Origin: an uncultured bacterium
GTDB taxonomy: Bacteria; Krumholzibacteriota; Krumholzibacteriia; LZORAL124-64-63
Assembly (NCBI GenBank): GCA_937910695.1
Contig: CALEMW010000068.1
Location: 1 to 64,000 of the forward strand
Direction: 5' to 3'
Length of the DNA: 64,000 bases
Below, piece after piece: positions 45,891 through 54,784 of this stretch. Below the pieces are notes generated by a model. The model ran no database searches. It was not told the DNA's origin and saw nothing but the letters and a program-made list of their open reading frames with translations. A program made the position numbers and the translations under genes. Positions within the stretch are counted from its first letter, which is position 1. Every line of letters starts with the position of its first letter.

Positions 45891-45951
45891 GGTGACTCTG
45901 GCGGCCTTCGCCGACGAGATGCAAAAGATCGCCCGGGTGGAGTACGAATGA
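45883..45951 (+). CDS. 22-aa micro-ORF consisting of the FxDExxKIA motif
   Basis: ATG at 45883: MDEVTLAAFADEMQKIARVEYE*, overlapping both neighbours. Confidence 0.4.
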   Translation: MDEVTLAAFADEMQKIARVEYE

Positions 45952-47804
45952 TGCTCCCCAGCTTCTTCGACGAGCTGGAGAAGATCTCCGCGCGCGGGCA
46001 CGTCCTGGTCACGGGCCTCCCCGGCGCCGGGAAGACCACCGAAGCGAGGCGCATCTCCTCCGAGACGGGCCTCCCTCTCCTGAACCTGGACGGCGTCCCT
46101 GCCCCCAAGGGCAAACAGTGGGCCGGCACCGCGGAGGCGCGCGCCTTCATCAACAAGAACATCGACCGCCCACACGTCATCGAGGGCACCCACATCCTGG
46201 GATTCAAGGACAGGGACTTGCGAGGCAACCAGGTCTTCTACGTGGACCAACCCCGCGAGGTCATTGTGGGCAGGCTAGTAAAACGGGGCCTCTATGACAA
46301 GAGAGGAACCCACCTCCAGGGAGAGGGCGCGCGCCGGCGCCTTGAGCAAGAACACGACCGCCTCTCAGGAGCCGGTGAGCAGTTCAAGCAACGCTTCCAG
46401 CCTGAGATCCTCTCCCCCATGGAGAAGAAGGCTGCGGCCAGGGTCAAGACCCGCCTCATGCCCCACCAGAAGCGGGTGGTGGAGCGCATGAAGGGGCAGC
46501 CTGGCCTGGTTGTGGCCCACGGCCTGGGCAGCGGCAAGACGCTCACCTCCATCGCGGCCGCGGTCAAGCTGCGGCCGAATAAGACCACCGTGTTGGTGCC
46601 GGCCGCCTTGCGCGCCAACTATGAGAAGGAGGTTGCCAAACACGTCACGGGGTGGCCCCCCATGGAGATCGGGAGCCTTCAGCGGGCCGCCTTGAAGGGC
46701 ATCAAGCCCACCGACATGCTCATCGTGGACGAGGCACACCGCGCGCGGGATCCCAAGTCCAAGACGCACCAGGAGCTCCGCAAGGCCCTGGCCAACAAGC
46801 GGATGCTCCTGACGGCCTCACCGGTCTACAACAAGCCGGAGGACGTGGCGCCGCTGGTCAACATCGCCGCGGGAGACCGGGTCCTGCCCACTGGCAAGGC
46901 GTTCAACGACAAGTACGTGGCGCAGCCTCCCACTGGTTGGACAGCCTTCATGCCCTGGTCTCGCAAGAAGCCAGAGCTGGTCCGCAAGGAGGAGCTGGGT
47001 GAGACCCTCAGGACCTGGGTGGACTATCACCAGAGCCAGGGGGGGAACTTCCCCTCACGGACGGACAAGACCATCACCGTTCCCATGACGGAGAGGCAGA
47101 CCAAGCTGCACGACTACGCCTGGGGACAGCTGCCCTTCGACGTCCGCGCGCGCCTGCGCGCTGGCCTTCCGCCCGGGAAGAAGGACCTCCCCTCCCTCAA
47201 CGCCTTCCAGAGCCAGGTGAGGCAGATTTCCAACACCGAGGGCCCCTTCGGTGGGCCCCAGGGCTCCCCGAAGGTGCAGCGCGCTGTGAAGGACTTTGAG
47301 AAGCGCCGAGAGGACAACCCGCGACACAAGGGGGTCATCTACTCCAACTACCTGGACACCTTGGGCGTCTACGGCCGAGAGCTGGAGAAGAAGAAGGTGC
47401 CTCACGCCTACTTCACCGGCCAGGTGGGGGCTGACGAGCGCAAGCGCATCGTCCAGGACTACAACAAGGGGAAGATCAAGGCGCTGCTGGTCTCCTCCGC
47501 CGGCGGAGAGGGGTTGGACCTGAAAGGGACACGCCAGGTCCAGGTGCTCGAGCCCCACTGGAACGATGAGAAGGTCAACCAGGTCATCGGTCGGGCCATC
47601 CGCCATGAGTCCCACGCGCACCTCCCCAAGAAGGAGCGCACTGTGGAGGTGCAGAGATTTGAGTCACACCCACAGTCAGGCTTCCTGCGCCGCATCTTCA
47701 CTTCCAAGCCGCGGGAGGGCATCGACCAGGTGCTGCGCAACCTCTCCACGAACAAGGAGCAGCTCAACCAGCAGGTCCGCGACCTGATGCAGGAGAAGCG
47801 ATGA
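45948..47804 (+). CDS. P-loop kinase-like domain fused to SNF2-family helicase, N-terminal FFDELEKIS motif
   Basis: VLVTGLPGAGKTTEARRIS; then LVVAHGLGSGKTLTSIAAA, LIVDEAHRARD, LLTASPVYN, VSSAGGEGLDLKGTRQVQVLEPHWNDEKVNQVIGRAIR. Confidence 0.85.
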   Translation: MMLPSFFDELEKISARGHVLVTGLPGAGKTTEARRISSETGLPLLNLDGVPAPKGKQWAGTAEARAFINKNIDRPHVIEGTHILGFKDRDLRGNQVFYVDQPREVIVGRLVKRGLYDKRGTHLQGEGARRRLEQEHDRLSGAGEQFKQRFQPEILSPMEKKAAARVKTRLMPHQKRVVERMKGQPGLVVAHGLGSGKTLTSIAAAVKLRPNKTTVLVPAALRANYEKEVAKHVTGWPPMEIGSLQRAALKGIKPTDMLIVDEAHRARDPKSKTHQELRKALANKRMLLTASPVYNKPEDVAPLVNIAAGDRVLPTGKAFNDKYVAQPPTGWTAFMPWSRKKPELVRKEELGETLRTWVDYHQSQGGNFPSRTDKTITVPMTERQTKLHDYAWGQLPFDVRARLRAGLPPGKKDLPSLNAFQSQVRQISNTEGPFGGPQGSPKVQRAVKDFEKRREDNPRHKGVIYSNYLDTLGVYGRELEKKKVPHAYFTGQVGADERKRIVQDYNKGKIKALLVSSAGGEGLDLKGTRQVQVLEPHWNDEKVNQVIGRAIRHESHAHLPKKERTVEVQRFESHPQSGFLRRIFTSKPREGIDQVLRNLSTNKEQLNQQVRDLMQEKR

Positions 47805-48700
47805 CTAGAGTACTGCGCTCTTTCCTAGATGAGATGGAGAAAATCGCGCTACAACGCATAGCCAAGTCGAAGAAAGCCCGCGAGCTGATGTTGGAAGCAA
47901 TTGAAAGGAGGGGGTGGTCCAGTACAGGAATGACCCCACACGGCAAGCACCCAATTGATTTGAAGCGCGCTTTCCGATCCACGTCTCGGGAATCTCGCGG
48001 ATCTGAGCTGCCGATTAAAGAGCGCCTAAAAAATTACCGGAAGTGGAAAAAGTCTGAGACCGGAGAACTCCCGGAGATTGAACGACCTGGAACCATGGTC
48101 GACGGACGCTGGCGCGAAAAAGCGCCACGGGTATCTGACACAAGGGGGTCCGACGTATACCACACGAGGTCGAGTGAGCTTGTGCCCGTACAGACAGGCG
48201 GGACAGCGGAAGGGTTGGCCGCGGCACAGTCTGAGTTTGGGAGCCGCGCAGGACGTGAGTTCCTCGTGCCGGGACAGACAAAAACGAGTGTGAGAGGCAT
48301 GTGGCTTCACCCCCAAGGGCAGCTTGACGATAGGGTGAGAGATTATGCCGTGAGCCGCGCAGGGGGTGACATCGCCCACCGGGGGGGCACCCCCGCAGTA
48401 GGAAAGGCAAAGATCAAGAAGAAGAACTTGGTGCACATCGGGGGTGGATCTGGGACAGAGTTGATGGCGCCTGAACAGGTGTTCGCGATGAACCGCCCGC
48501 GACTCGATGTTACCCCGATTGCCCCCAACAACCGGGCCGAAATGCTGAAACAGTATGGCCCCCTCCCAAAACACCCGTTACCTGTGGCAGAAACAAGTGG
48601 ACCCATGAGTAAATACCACTATGACCGATATGAGCGCGCTCAGGGATTGGTAAGGGCGGGGAAAGCCACCCCGAGGGAGTTGGGACTCACCGTAAAATAG
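47801..48700 (+). CDS. Hypothetical protein with N-terminal FLDEMEKIA motif
   Basis: 299-aa ORF, ATGA overlap with helicase gene. Confidence 0.65.
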   Translation: MTRVLRSFLDEMEKIALQRIAKSKKARELMLEAIERRGWSSTGMTPHGKHPIDLKRAFRSTSRESRGSELPIKERLKNYRKWKKSETGELPEIERPGTMVDGRWREKAPRVSDTRGSDVYHTRSSELVPVQTGGTAEGLAAAQSEFGSRAGREFLVPGQTKTSVRGMWLHPQGQLDDRVRDYAVSRAGGDIAHRGGTPAVGKAKIKKKNLVHIGGGSGTELMAPEQVFAMNRPRLDVTPIAPNNRAEMLKQYGPLPKHPLPVAETSGPMSKYHYDRYERAQGLVRAGKATPRELGLTVK

Positions 48701-48752
48701 GTGTCCGAGCTAAAACCCGGGGTCTCCCCCGGGCGGGCCCCCGAGAGGGCCC

Positions 48753-48932
48753 CTACTTCTTCAACACCACACGACATCCCATCATCGTCAAGATCTCCCG
48801 AAGTCGAGAGTCGTCCAGCACAGTGCCGAGAGAGAGCTTCGTCACGTCGTTTGGCCGTTCAACCTCGAAGGTCTTGAGGTAGTCGATGTCCATCTCCAGC
48901 AGCTGCGGATAATCCTCCCAGGTGTCAGGCAT
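48753..48932 (-). CDS. Small hypothetical protein (59 aa)
   Basis: Manual translation MPDTWEDYPQLLEMDIDYLKTFEVERPNDVTKLSLGTVLDDSRLREILTMMGCRVVLKK. Confidence 0.5.
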   Translation of the reverse strand: MPDTWEDYPQLLEMDIDYLKTFEVERPNDVTKLSLGTVLDDSRLREILTMMGCRVVLKK

Positions 48933-49647
48933 GATCCCACGTCACCTGTGGCTTGCTCGCCTTCCCCTCGGCGCCGCAGAATCGGCAGCTGAAGATGGCG
49001 TGCTTCCCGTTCCAAACGACGTGGTTCCCCGGCTCGTGTTGGCATGGAATCGCCTTGACGTAGAGCATGGCCGGGATGCTCATCATGTCCTCCTCGCCCT
49101 CAGAGGTGATCGTGAGGAGGTCCACGTTGTTCTTGGTGCCCCCGGCCGCCGTGATGTGCAGAGGCTCCCCGGCGTCACCAACGACGAGGATGTCACCCTC
49201 CTTCAGGTCCGAAGCCAACACCTGCTTGGCCTTCTCGTGCAGGACCTCCCGCATGAACCAGATTGACTCTTCAGGTTCCTGCGCCGCAGCCTCCTCCTCA
49301 ACCTCCTCCTCCGGCGGAGGGGCCTCCTCGATCTCCTCCTCCGTGGGCGGGAGGTAGTTGTCCAGAAGATCCACCCAGGGGCCCGTCCTGCTGAACTGAG
49401 CCAAGACGAAAGGGATCCCTTCCTTCTTGAGGTCCCGGCACACGGCTGTGGGGTGGGCACCATGCACCGTGGCCACGATGGCCACATCACAGGACGTGGG
49501 GATGTCCTTGTTGCCATAGCTGGACCCGGATTCCCAGTGCTTGTAGATGTAGGCCCCCCGGGTCTCTCGGAGCCACGCGTCTAACTCATCTCGCCGGTCC
49601 TTTGGGAACCCGACGAGAAACACCTTCCTTGCAGGCCTTTTAGCCAT
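48925..49647 (-). CDS. Hypothetical protein with acidic linker and CxxC
   Basis: 240-aa ORF. Confidence 0.6.
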   Translation of the reverse strand: MAKRPARKVFLVGFPKDRRDELDAWLRETRGAYIYKHWESGSSYGNKDIPTSCDVAIVATVHGAHPTAVCRDLKKEGIPFVLAQFSRTGPWVDLLDNYLPPTEEEIEEAPPPEEEVEEEAAAQEPEESIWFMREVLHEKAKQVLASDLKEGDILVVGDAGEPLHITAAGGTKNNVDLLTITSEGEEDMMSIPAMLYVKAIPCQHEPGNHVVWNGKHAIFSCRFCGAEGKASKPQVTWDHA

Positions 49648-49694
49648 TCTCTCCTCCTTTGGTTGTAGAGATACGTGCAGGGGTAGTTGCTTCT

Positions 49695-49702
49695 CTTATG
49701 CC
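49695..49702 (-). promoter_or_regulatory. GGCATAAG promoter-like motif
   Basis: Upstream of start 49647. Confidence 0.55.
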
Positions 49703-49720
49703 CTGCACGCGAGAAAGATT

Positions 49721-49742
49721 GCTAAAAAGCCGGCGAACCGGC
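49721..49742 (-). terminator. Rho-independent terminator
   Basis: AGCCGGTTCGCCGGCTTTTTAGC on minus strand. Confidence 0.85.
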
Positions 49743-49991
49743 TCAGTTGTTGCCATCCACCTTTTTATCGGGGATGACGACAAGCTCCTGCGTGGGCTGG
49801 GCTTCCTCCACCTTGACGGGGATCACACCCAACTTGGTCCCGTTGACCACAATCTGCTCTGGCGTCTCGTTCCAGTTGAGTCCTGAACAAGACCAGGACC
49901 TCGCCTCCGTGACGCCATCGGCGTACTTGAAGCGGATCTCTATCTCGATGGACAGGGGCTTTCCTCTCTGGACTGGCCGGTCAGCCATCAC
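49743..49991 (-). CDS. Hypothetical protein
   Basis: 82-aa ORF. Confidence 0.55.
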   Translation of the reverse strand: MMADRPVQRGKPLSIEIEIRFKYADGVTEARSWSCSGLNWNETPEQIVVNGTKLGVIPVKVEEAQPTQELVVIPDKKVDGNN

Positions 49992-50023
49992 GATCCTCCC
50001 GGGGTCTGCGAGGAGCTATCCTA

Positions 50024-50512
50024 CTACGCCGGCTCTTCGTTCTCCAGTTGTGGCCAGATCATGCCCGGCCGGTGGTGTGGGCGCTTACTGCGACGCCAGG
50101 CTCTTCTTGCTTCCTCTCCTTCCGGCCCCCGCGCGCGAGCGCGGTAGTGGCCCTCCACGTCGAAGCTCGTCGAGGTGCTGTGCCAGGGGCGGCGCGCCTT
50201 CCTCTTCGCATCCCGGTAGAGGATGATGGCGTCCCTCTCGATGGTCTCCCAGATGTTGGTGGGGTCCACCTTCCACGTCCTGGCGTCGTCCGGCGGCCAC
50301 ACGTAGTCGTCGTAGGCCCGCCGCCGCACCGGGTCCCCCAGGGTGTGGTAGGCGTTCGAGCACACCTTGAACCTCTCCTCTGCCTCTTGGTCGCCCGGGT
50401 TCTTGTCCGGGTGCCACCGCAGCGCGCACTTCTTCCAAGCCTCCCTCACTTCAGCGTCCGTAGCCCCCGGGGGCACCCCCAGGACGCCGTACAGATCATC
50501 CAGGACCAGCAT
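50024..50512 (-). CDS. DnaJ-domain protein
   Basis: DDLYGVLGVPPGATDAEVREAWKKCALRWHPDKNPGDQEAEERFKVCSNAYHTLGDPVRRRAYDDYV. Confidence 0.88.
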   Translation of the reverse strand: MLVLDDLYGVLGVPPGATDAEVREAWKKCALRWHPDKNPGDQEAEERFKVCSNAYHTLGDPVRRRAYDDYVWPPDDARTWKVDPTNIWETIERDAIILYRDAKRKARRPWHSTSTSFDVEGHYRARARGPEGEEARRAWRRSKRPHHRPGMIWPQLENEEPA

Positions 50513-50750
50513 CACGCTCTCGCTTCTCCACCTCGGCGGCCACGGCCTTGTCCACCACGCCCCGGCCCAGCTCGGTGAGCACTGCCTGCCCATCCCTCTT
50601 CTGCACGTAGCGCATGCGCCGCAGGGAGGCCAAGGCCCTCTGGACCAGGGGCCGGGGGACGCTCGTCATGGCGGCCAGGGCCACAGACCCTTGACCCGGC
50701 CTCATGTACAGGGCCCGCATCACCGCCCACTGCTCACCCGTGACAATCAT
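50496..50750 (-). CDS. Winged-helix (MarR-like) small protein
   Basis: MIVTGEQWAVMRALYMRPGQGSVALAAMTSVPRPLVQRALASLRRMRYVQKRDGQAVLTELG. Confidence 0.55.
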   Translation of the reverse strand: MIVTGEQWAVMRALYMRPGQGSVALAAMTSVPRPLVQRALASLRRMRYVQKRDGQAVLTELGRGVVDKAVAAEVEKRERDAGPG

Positions 50751-51253
50751 GAATGGACTGACCAGTCCTTCTCCTCCGGGCTGTAGTGGAGACCGAAGAC
50801 GTAGGGCGTCTTGCCCACGACGCACACGAAACCGTGCTCGCCCATGTCCGCAGACGGGATGATCTCGTGCGCCTCGTCGCTTCTGCCCCAGAGGTCGCAG
50901 TAGTCCATCCAGCCCTCCCACCGAACCAGGATGCCCTCCTTGGCGGCCCAGAGGCGGTGCTCCTCCATGTGCTCCGAGTTCCGCACCGTCAGGACGTCAA
51001 AATCGAAGCCCCCCGCAACCCGGACTGCCGTGCGCGGGTCCAACCCGATCTGCGCCTCCAGCGCGAGCAGGAAGCCCGCGAGATAAATCTCGTAGAGCGT
51101 TGCGCGCGGCTCCATGTCGCGGAGGCGGCTCACCACATTCGCGAACTCCTCCAGCGTGCTCGCGCGGCTCTTCGCGTAGCCCACCAGCTGCATGAGCTCC
51201 TTGTGCGCAGACTTGGTAAGACCAAAACCTTCCAACATTTCCCTCGTGTTCAT
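50747..51253 (-). CDS. Hypothetical protein
   Basis: 168-aa ORF. Confidence 0.55.
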   Translation of the reverse strand: MNTREMLEGFGLTKSAHKELMQLVGYAKSRASTLEEFANVVSRLRDMEPRATLYEIYLAGFLLALEAQIGLDPRTAVRVAGGFDFDVLTVRNSEHMEEHRLWAAKEGILVRWEGWMDYCDLWGRSDEAHEIIPSADMGEHGFVCVVGKTPYVFGLHYSPEEKDWSVHS

Positions 51254-51281
51254 TTCAAACCTCCCAGGTTAAGTTGCTCTC

Positions 51282-51289
51282 CTTATACC
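51282..51289 (-). promoter_or_regulatory. GGTATAAG promoter-like motif
   Basis: Upstream of start 51253. Confidence 0.55.
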
Positions 51290-51298
51290 CGGGTCATG

Positions 51299-51328
51299 GC
51301 TAAAATGAGCGCCCGGGAAGGGCGCTCA
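51299..51328 (-). terminator. Rho-independent terminator
   Basis: GAGCGCCCTTCCCGGGCGCTCATTTTAGC on minus strand. Confidence 0.8.
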
Positions 51329-51449
51329 GCAGCTCTGCAACCACAGAACTGCGGTCCCCACCGCGATGGCGAAGCACCACAGGGAAACCTCCAACGTGCG
51401 GGGAGGAGTGCCCCCCGCACGCTGGATTCCAAACCTGAGAGACCTGCCC

Positions 51450-52055
51450 TTACGCGGATGCGGGGGCAGATTGAGCGGCCCTGTACCACGCATGGAGCTC
51501 TCCAGCGACCTTCGCCAGCTGGCCTGTCGTCTCCTCCAGGGACTTCTCATCACCCGGAGAGATGTTCTTCTTGAGGCAGTCGGCCACGAAGGCGTGCGCC
51601 AGCCGGTGCTCAATGCCATCCTTCTCGTAGCCGGCGCTCATGATGAAGGTGTCCACCAGCCTGCCCATGTTGGTGGACAGCTTCCCCGCCTGGGCCCGCA
51701 AGCTGCTGACCGTGCGAGGCACAACCTTCAGCGGCACAGGGGAGAAGTCGTCCAGCTCGGCGCCCGCCGCCTCGACGTTCTTCAGGAAGGTGTCCACGTC
51801 TCCCCCGCCCCGGCCGTCCAAGGCCATGGCGCACTGCTCAGCCGAGTCAGCGAAGGCGTCCAGCAGCGACCGCGCCTGCGCCACGTACCCCAGATACCGC
51901 TTCTTGAGCACGTCCCCGTGCTTCGTCCCCCCAAGCACCTTCAGCAGGGCCAGATGCTCGGCCTGCATCTCCATCAGCAGGCTCTCGACAGCCTTCTGAA
52001 ACCTGTTTGTGTCCGCGGCCTGCGCGAGGGCCTGCATCCTTGCTGCGTCGTTCAT
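51450..52055 (-). CDS. Hypothetical protein
   Basis: 201-aa ORF. Confidence 0.6.
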   Translation of the reverse strand: MNDAARMQALAQAADTNRFQKAVESLLMEMQAEHLALLKVLGGTKHGDVLKKRYLGYVAQARSLLDAFADSAEQCAMALDGRGGGDVDTFLKNVEAAGAELDDFSPVPLKVVPRTVSSLRAQAGKLSTNMGRLVDTFIMSAGYEKDGIEHRLAHAFVADCLKKNISPGDEKSLEETTGQLAKVAGELHAWYRAAQSAPASA

Positions 52056-52134
52056 CTACTCCTCCTTTAGCGTCCAGTTGTTGAGATGTGGTGGCCCCCT
52101 TGCGTCCAATCAAAGGGCTCCCACGACTTCCCCC

Positions 52135-52142
52135 CTTATATC
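52135..52142 (-). promoter_or_regulatory. GATATAAG promoter-like motif
   Basis: Upstream of start 52055. Confidence 0.4.
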
Positions 52143-52542
52143 AATCCTTTCGGGCTTTTCGCAGGGCGGCGGAGAACTTGGGATACAGGGCTGTGGAGAG
52201 ATGCAGGGTGGCCAACTCCTCCCCGCCCTCTTCCGGGGGGTCGATAAAGATGAGACCGAGGAGCCCAGCCAGGCCATCCTGATTGGCGAAACCCTGGTCG
52301 TGCCAAGCTGAAAGGTTCACCACGCGCCCGGTCACTATCCCCTGCAACCGAGGGATCCTTTGCTTCCCCATGGGCCGGATGACCCGCAGCAACTCCGAGA
52401 TCTTGTACACGTCCTGGTGCTCTTCCCTCGACACGTCCAGAAGATCCACCAAATCAGGCGCGACCGTGAACCTCGTGATAGCCAATCCCATCTTCTTCAA
52501 AACAGAGACAGCCAAGTCTGCTTCCTGAACTGTTCTGCGCAT
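52141..52542 (-). CDS. Hypothetical protein
   Basis: Start MRRTVQEADLAVSVLKKMG. Confidence 0.55.
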   Translation of the reverse strand: MRRTVQEADLAVSVLKKMGLAITRFTVAPDLVDLLDVSREEHQDVYKISELLRVIRPMGKQRIPRLQGIVTGRVVNLSAWHDQGFANQDGLAGLLGLIFIDPPEEGGEELATLHLSTALYPKFSAALRKARKD

Positions 52543-52576
52543 CCGGGAGCCTCCTTCCCCGCCGATCCTATCACAA

Positions 52577-52612
52577 CTAAAAAAGGGCCCGCACACCGAA
52601 GTGGCGGGCCCC
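52577..52612 (-). terminator. Rho-independent terminator
   Basis: GGGGCCCGCCACTTCGGTGTGCGGGCCCTTTTTTAG on minus strand. Confidence 0.85.
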
Positions 52613-52628
52613 ACCGGCCAGGCCGGCA

Positions 52629-53240
52629 CTACTTCTTGACGACGTTCAGCTCCTCACCGTTGGCCAGCCTCACCGCCAGGCCCATCATGGCGCCCATCGG
52701 CCTCCAGTCCATCGGGGGGAGCTCCCCAGTGCACAGGCGGAGGAACTTCATATCCTCCACCATGGCCTGAGCCTTCAGAGGGCCGCTGTTCCACCAGGCT
52801 ACCTGGTGGTCCTTGCAGCAGTGCTCCATGGGCGTGGTGACGAAGTACGCCCGACAGGACAGCGGCGCCACGTCATACCCGAAGCACTGCCCCTTGCGGC
52901 GCAGGACGCACTCCTCGTCCCGCTCCACCCACGCCGCCGTCCTCGCATCCGACCCCTCCGCCGCGGGGTCACCCAAGACCAGGTCCATCTCGTTGCCCTG
53001 GTCGATGAGGCGGTTGACCAGGCCCGGGCGGTTCTGGAACCGCACGAGCATCACCACGGCCTCAAACATCAAGGCCAGGGGGATGGTCTTGCAGCACCCG
53101 TGGTGGTCACAGGCATCACAAGACGGCGGCGGATGGACGCTTCTCATGGTGGCGGCCCAGATGTTCCGGGCCTCGTCGTAGCGAGCCTTCAGGTCCATGG
53201 CCCGCTGAATGAACTCCTCGCTGGGGACGATGAGTTTCAT
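52629..53240 (-). CDS. YkgJ-like cysteine-cluster protein
   Basis: CDACDHHGCCK...GQCFGYDVAPLSCRAYFV. Confidence 0.65.
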   Translation of the reverse strand: MKLIVPSEEFIQRAMDLKARYDEARNIWAATMRSVHPPPSCDACDHHGCCKTIPLALMFEAVVMLVRFQNRPGLVNRLIDQGNEMDLVLGDPAAEGSDARTAAWVERDEECVLRRKGQCFGYDVAPLSCRAYFVTTPMEHCCKDHQVAWWNSGPLKAQAMVEDMKFLRLCTGELPPMDWRPMGAMMGLAVRLANGEELNVVKK

Positions 53241-53893
53241 GATTCCACCATGAGAAGCTGAGCCACGTCCGCCGCGGACATGCGGTAGACGTCCTGGAAG
53301 CCCATCCCCGGGATGCAGGTGTTCCAGGGCTGCGCGGGGACCAGGATGGCCCGGGCCAGGTTGGAGGAGGCCAGCCTGGCAATCGTGATGGGATCGTCCT
53401 CAAGAACCACCACGTCGCCCTCCTTGGACAGCTCCTCCAAGACAGCGAGCTTGTCCTTCCCCCAATGAAACTCGGGGGTGATCCCCTTGAGCATCCCCAA
53501 CCAGTACATCTGGCTGGCCGTGCTCATGCACACCTCCTCGCCAGTCCTGGCCGAGGCGTAGTGCAGCGGGCGCATCTTGTACGCCCACAAGGACAGTGCC
53601 TTCCAAAGCGGCTCGATAACTCCCGCCATGCTCAGGCACTGCTGCCAGTCGCGCAGCTGGCTCTGCACATTCCGGAGGTGATCCTCCGTGATGTGCGCGC
53701 CCCGCCCCTGCTCCCGCCCCTTTCGGACAATGAGCCGGGAGAAGCGCTCCTCCCCGTGGACGTCCGGGGAGAAGTCGTCCGTCTCCAACATGATGGCAGT
53801 GGTTCTCCAGACCACTGCCTTCAGAAGAGGAAGGATGTCAAACACGACCCCGTCCAGGTCGCTCTGGATGATGCACTTTTTGTGCACGATCAT
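53237..53893 (-). CDS. HAD-like hydrolase (5'-nucleotidase-like)
   Basis: CIIQSDLDGVVFDILP...VVVLEDDPITIARLA. Confidence 0.6.
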   Translation of the reverse strand: MIVHKKCIIQSDLDGVVFDILPLLKAVVWRTTAIMLETDDFSPDVHGEERFSRLIVRKGREQGRGAHITEDHLRNVQSQLRDWQQCLSMAGVIEPLWKALSLWAYKMRPLHYASARTGEEVCMSTASQMYWLGMLKGITPEFHWGKDKLAVLEELSKEGDVVVLEDDPITIARLASSNLARAILVPAQPWNTCIPGMGFQDVYRMSAADVAQLLMVES

Positions 53894-54111
53894 ATCCGCA
53901 CCTCAATCTCGACGATGAGGAGGTCGTCGATCCTGTAAATGTCAAACCCCGGTCGCTTATCCTCGTGCGGGGTTGGGCAGCACACTACCTCAAGATCATC
54001 TCCCTGGCCGGCCAGAACCTCATGGTCCTGCATGTGCTGCCCGCACGCGCCGCAAAGGGAGTCGCCGCATCTGCATTTCTGCAAAACGCGAACACTAGAA
54101 TCACCAGTCAT
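53890..54111 (-). CDS. Small Cys-rich protein
   Basis: CRCGDSLCGACGQHM. Confidence 0.5.
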   Translation of the reverse strand: MTGDSSVRVLQKCRCGDSLCGACGQHMQDHEVLAGQGDDLEVVCCPTPHEDKRPGFDIYRIDDLLIVEIEVRI

Positions 54112-54140
54112 ATTGCCTCCTTGAGTGGGTGACTACCCCT

Positions 54141-54148
54141 CTTATCCC
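54141..54148 (-). promoter_or_regulatory. GGGATAAG promoter-like motif
   Basis: Upstream of start 54111. Confidence 0.55.
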
Positions 54149-54168
54149 CACCTCGAAGGCGTGTTTGT

Positions 54169-54200
54169 GCTAAAATACCGGCCCCGCGAGGGGGCCGGTC
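54169..54200 (-). terminator. Rho-independent terminator
   Basis: ACCGGCCCCCTCGCGGGGCCGGTATTTTAGC on minus strand. Confidence 0.85.
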
Positions 54201-54215
54201 CGGCCCGAAGGCCGC

Positions 54216-54509
54216 CTACTCGGAGTCCGCAGGCTCCGGGACAAACCCGAGCTTCTTCAGCTCGACGTCCAGCTCCTCCACTTCATGCTTCACCAGCATC
54301 TTCTCGATCCACTTGTCAGGGATCTTCTCCAGCACCCCACGCTCCAGGGTACAGATCATGATCTCCCCGCCGGGGTTGATCCCCAGCTCCCACGTGCGCC
54401 TCACAGCCAGGTCCACGTTGTAAGCCCTCACCAGGCAAGCACCGAGGAATCCCATCTCGTTCGCGAAGCTCATCCAGAATAGCTCATCCGACTTCTTGCT
54501 GAGTGTCAT
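54216..54509 (-). CDS. Hypothetical protein
   Basis: 97-aa ORF. Confidence 0.5.
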   Translation of the reverse strand: MTLSKKSDELFWMSFANEMGFLGACLVRAYNVDLAVRRTWELGINPGGEIMICTLERGVLEKIPDKWIEKMLVKHEVEELDVELKKLGFVPEPADSE

Positions 54510-54784
54510 CGGAAGAACCTCGCTCTCGGGCAGCTCTCCAAGACCTTGGCCTTGGCCGCGCCCCGTGAATGTGCCCGCACGTAGAGGGCCCGGCCATCAG
54601 AGTCCCACGCGCACCACATGGTGTCCGGCGCGCCCCAGTACGCCCCGCCCTTGTCGTAGCAGCCGTCGTACAACCGCATGCGCCGCAAGTACAGCTTCTC
54701 AGTTGTGTCCTCCGGCAGGTCGCTGACCCTTCCCATGGGGGCGCCCCGCGAACCACCAACCCCCGCCTCGTAGGGAGCGCCCAT
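54506..54784 (-). CDS. Hypothetical protein
   Basis: Start MGAPYEAGVGG. Confidence 0.45.
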   Translation of the reverse strand: MGAPYEAGVGGSRGAPMGRVSDLPEDTTEKLYLRRMRLYDGCYDKGGAYWGAPDTMWCAWDSDGRALYVRAHSRGAAKAKVLESCPRARFFR

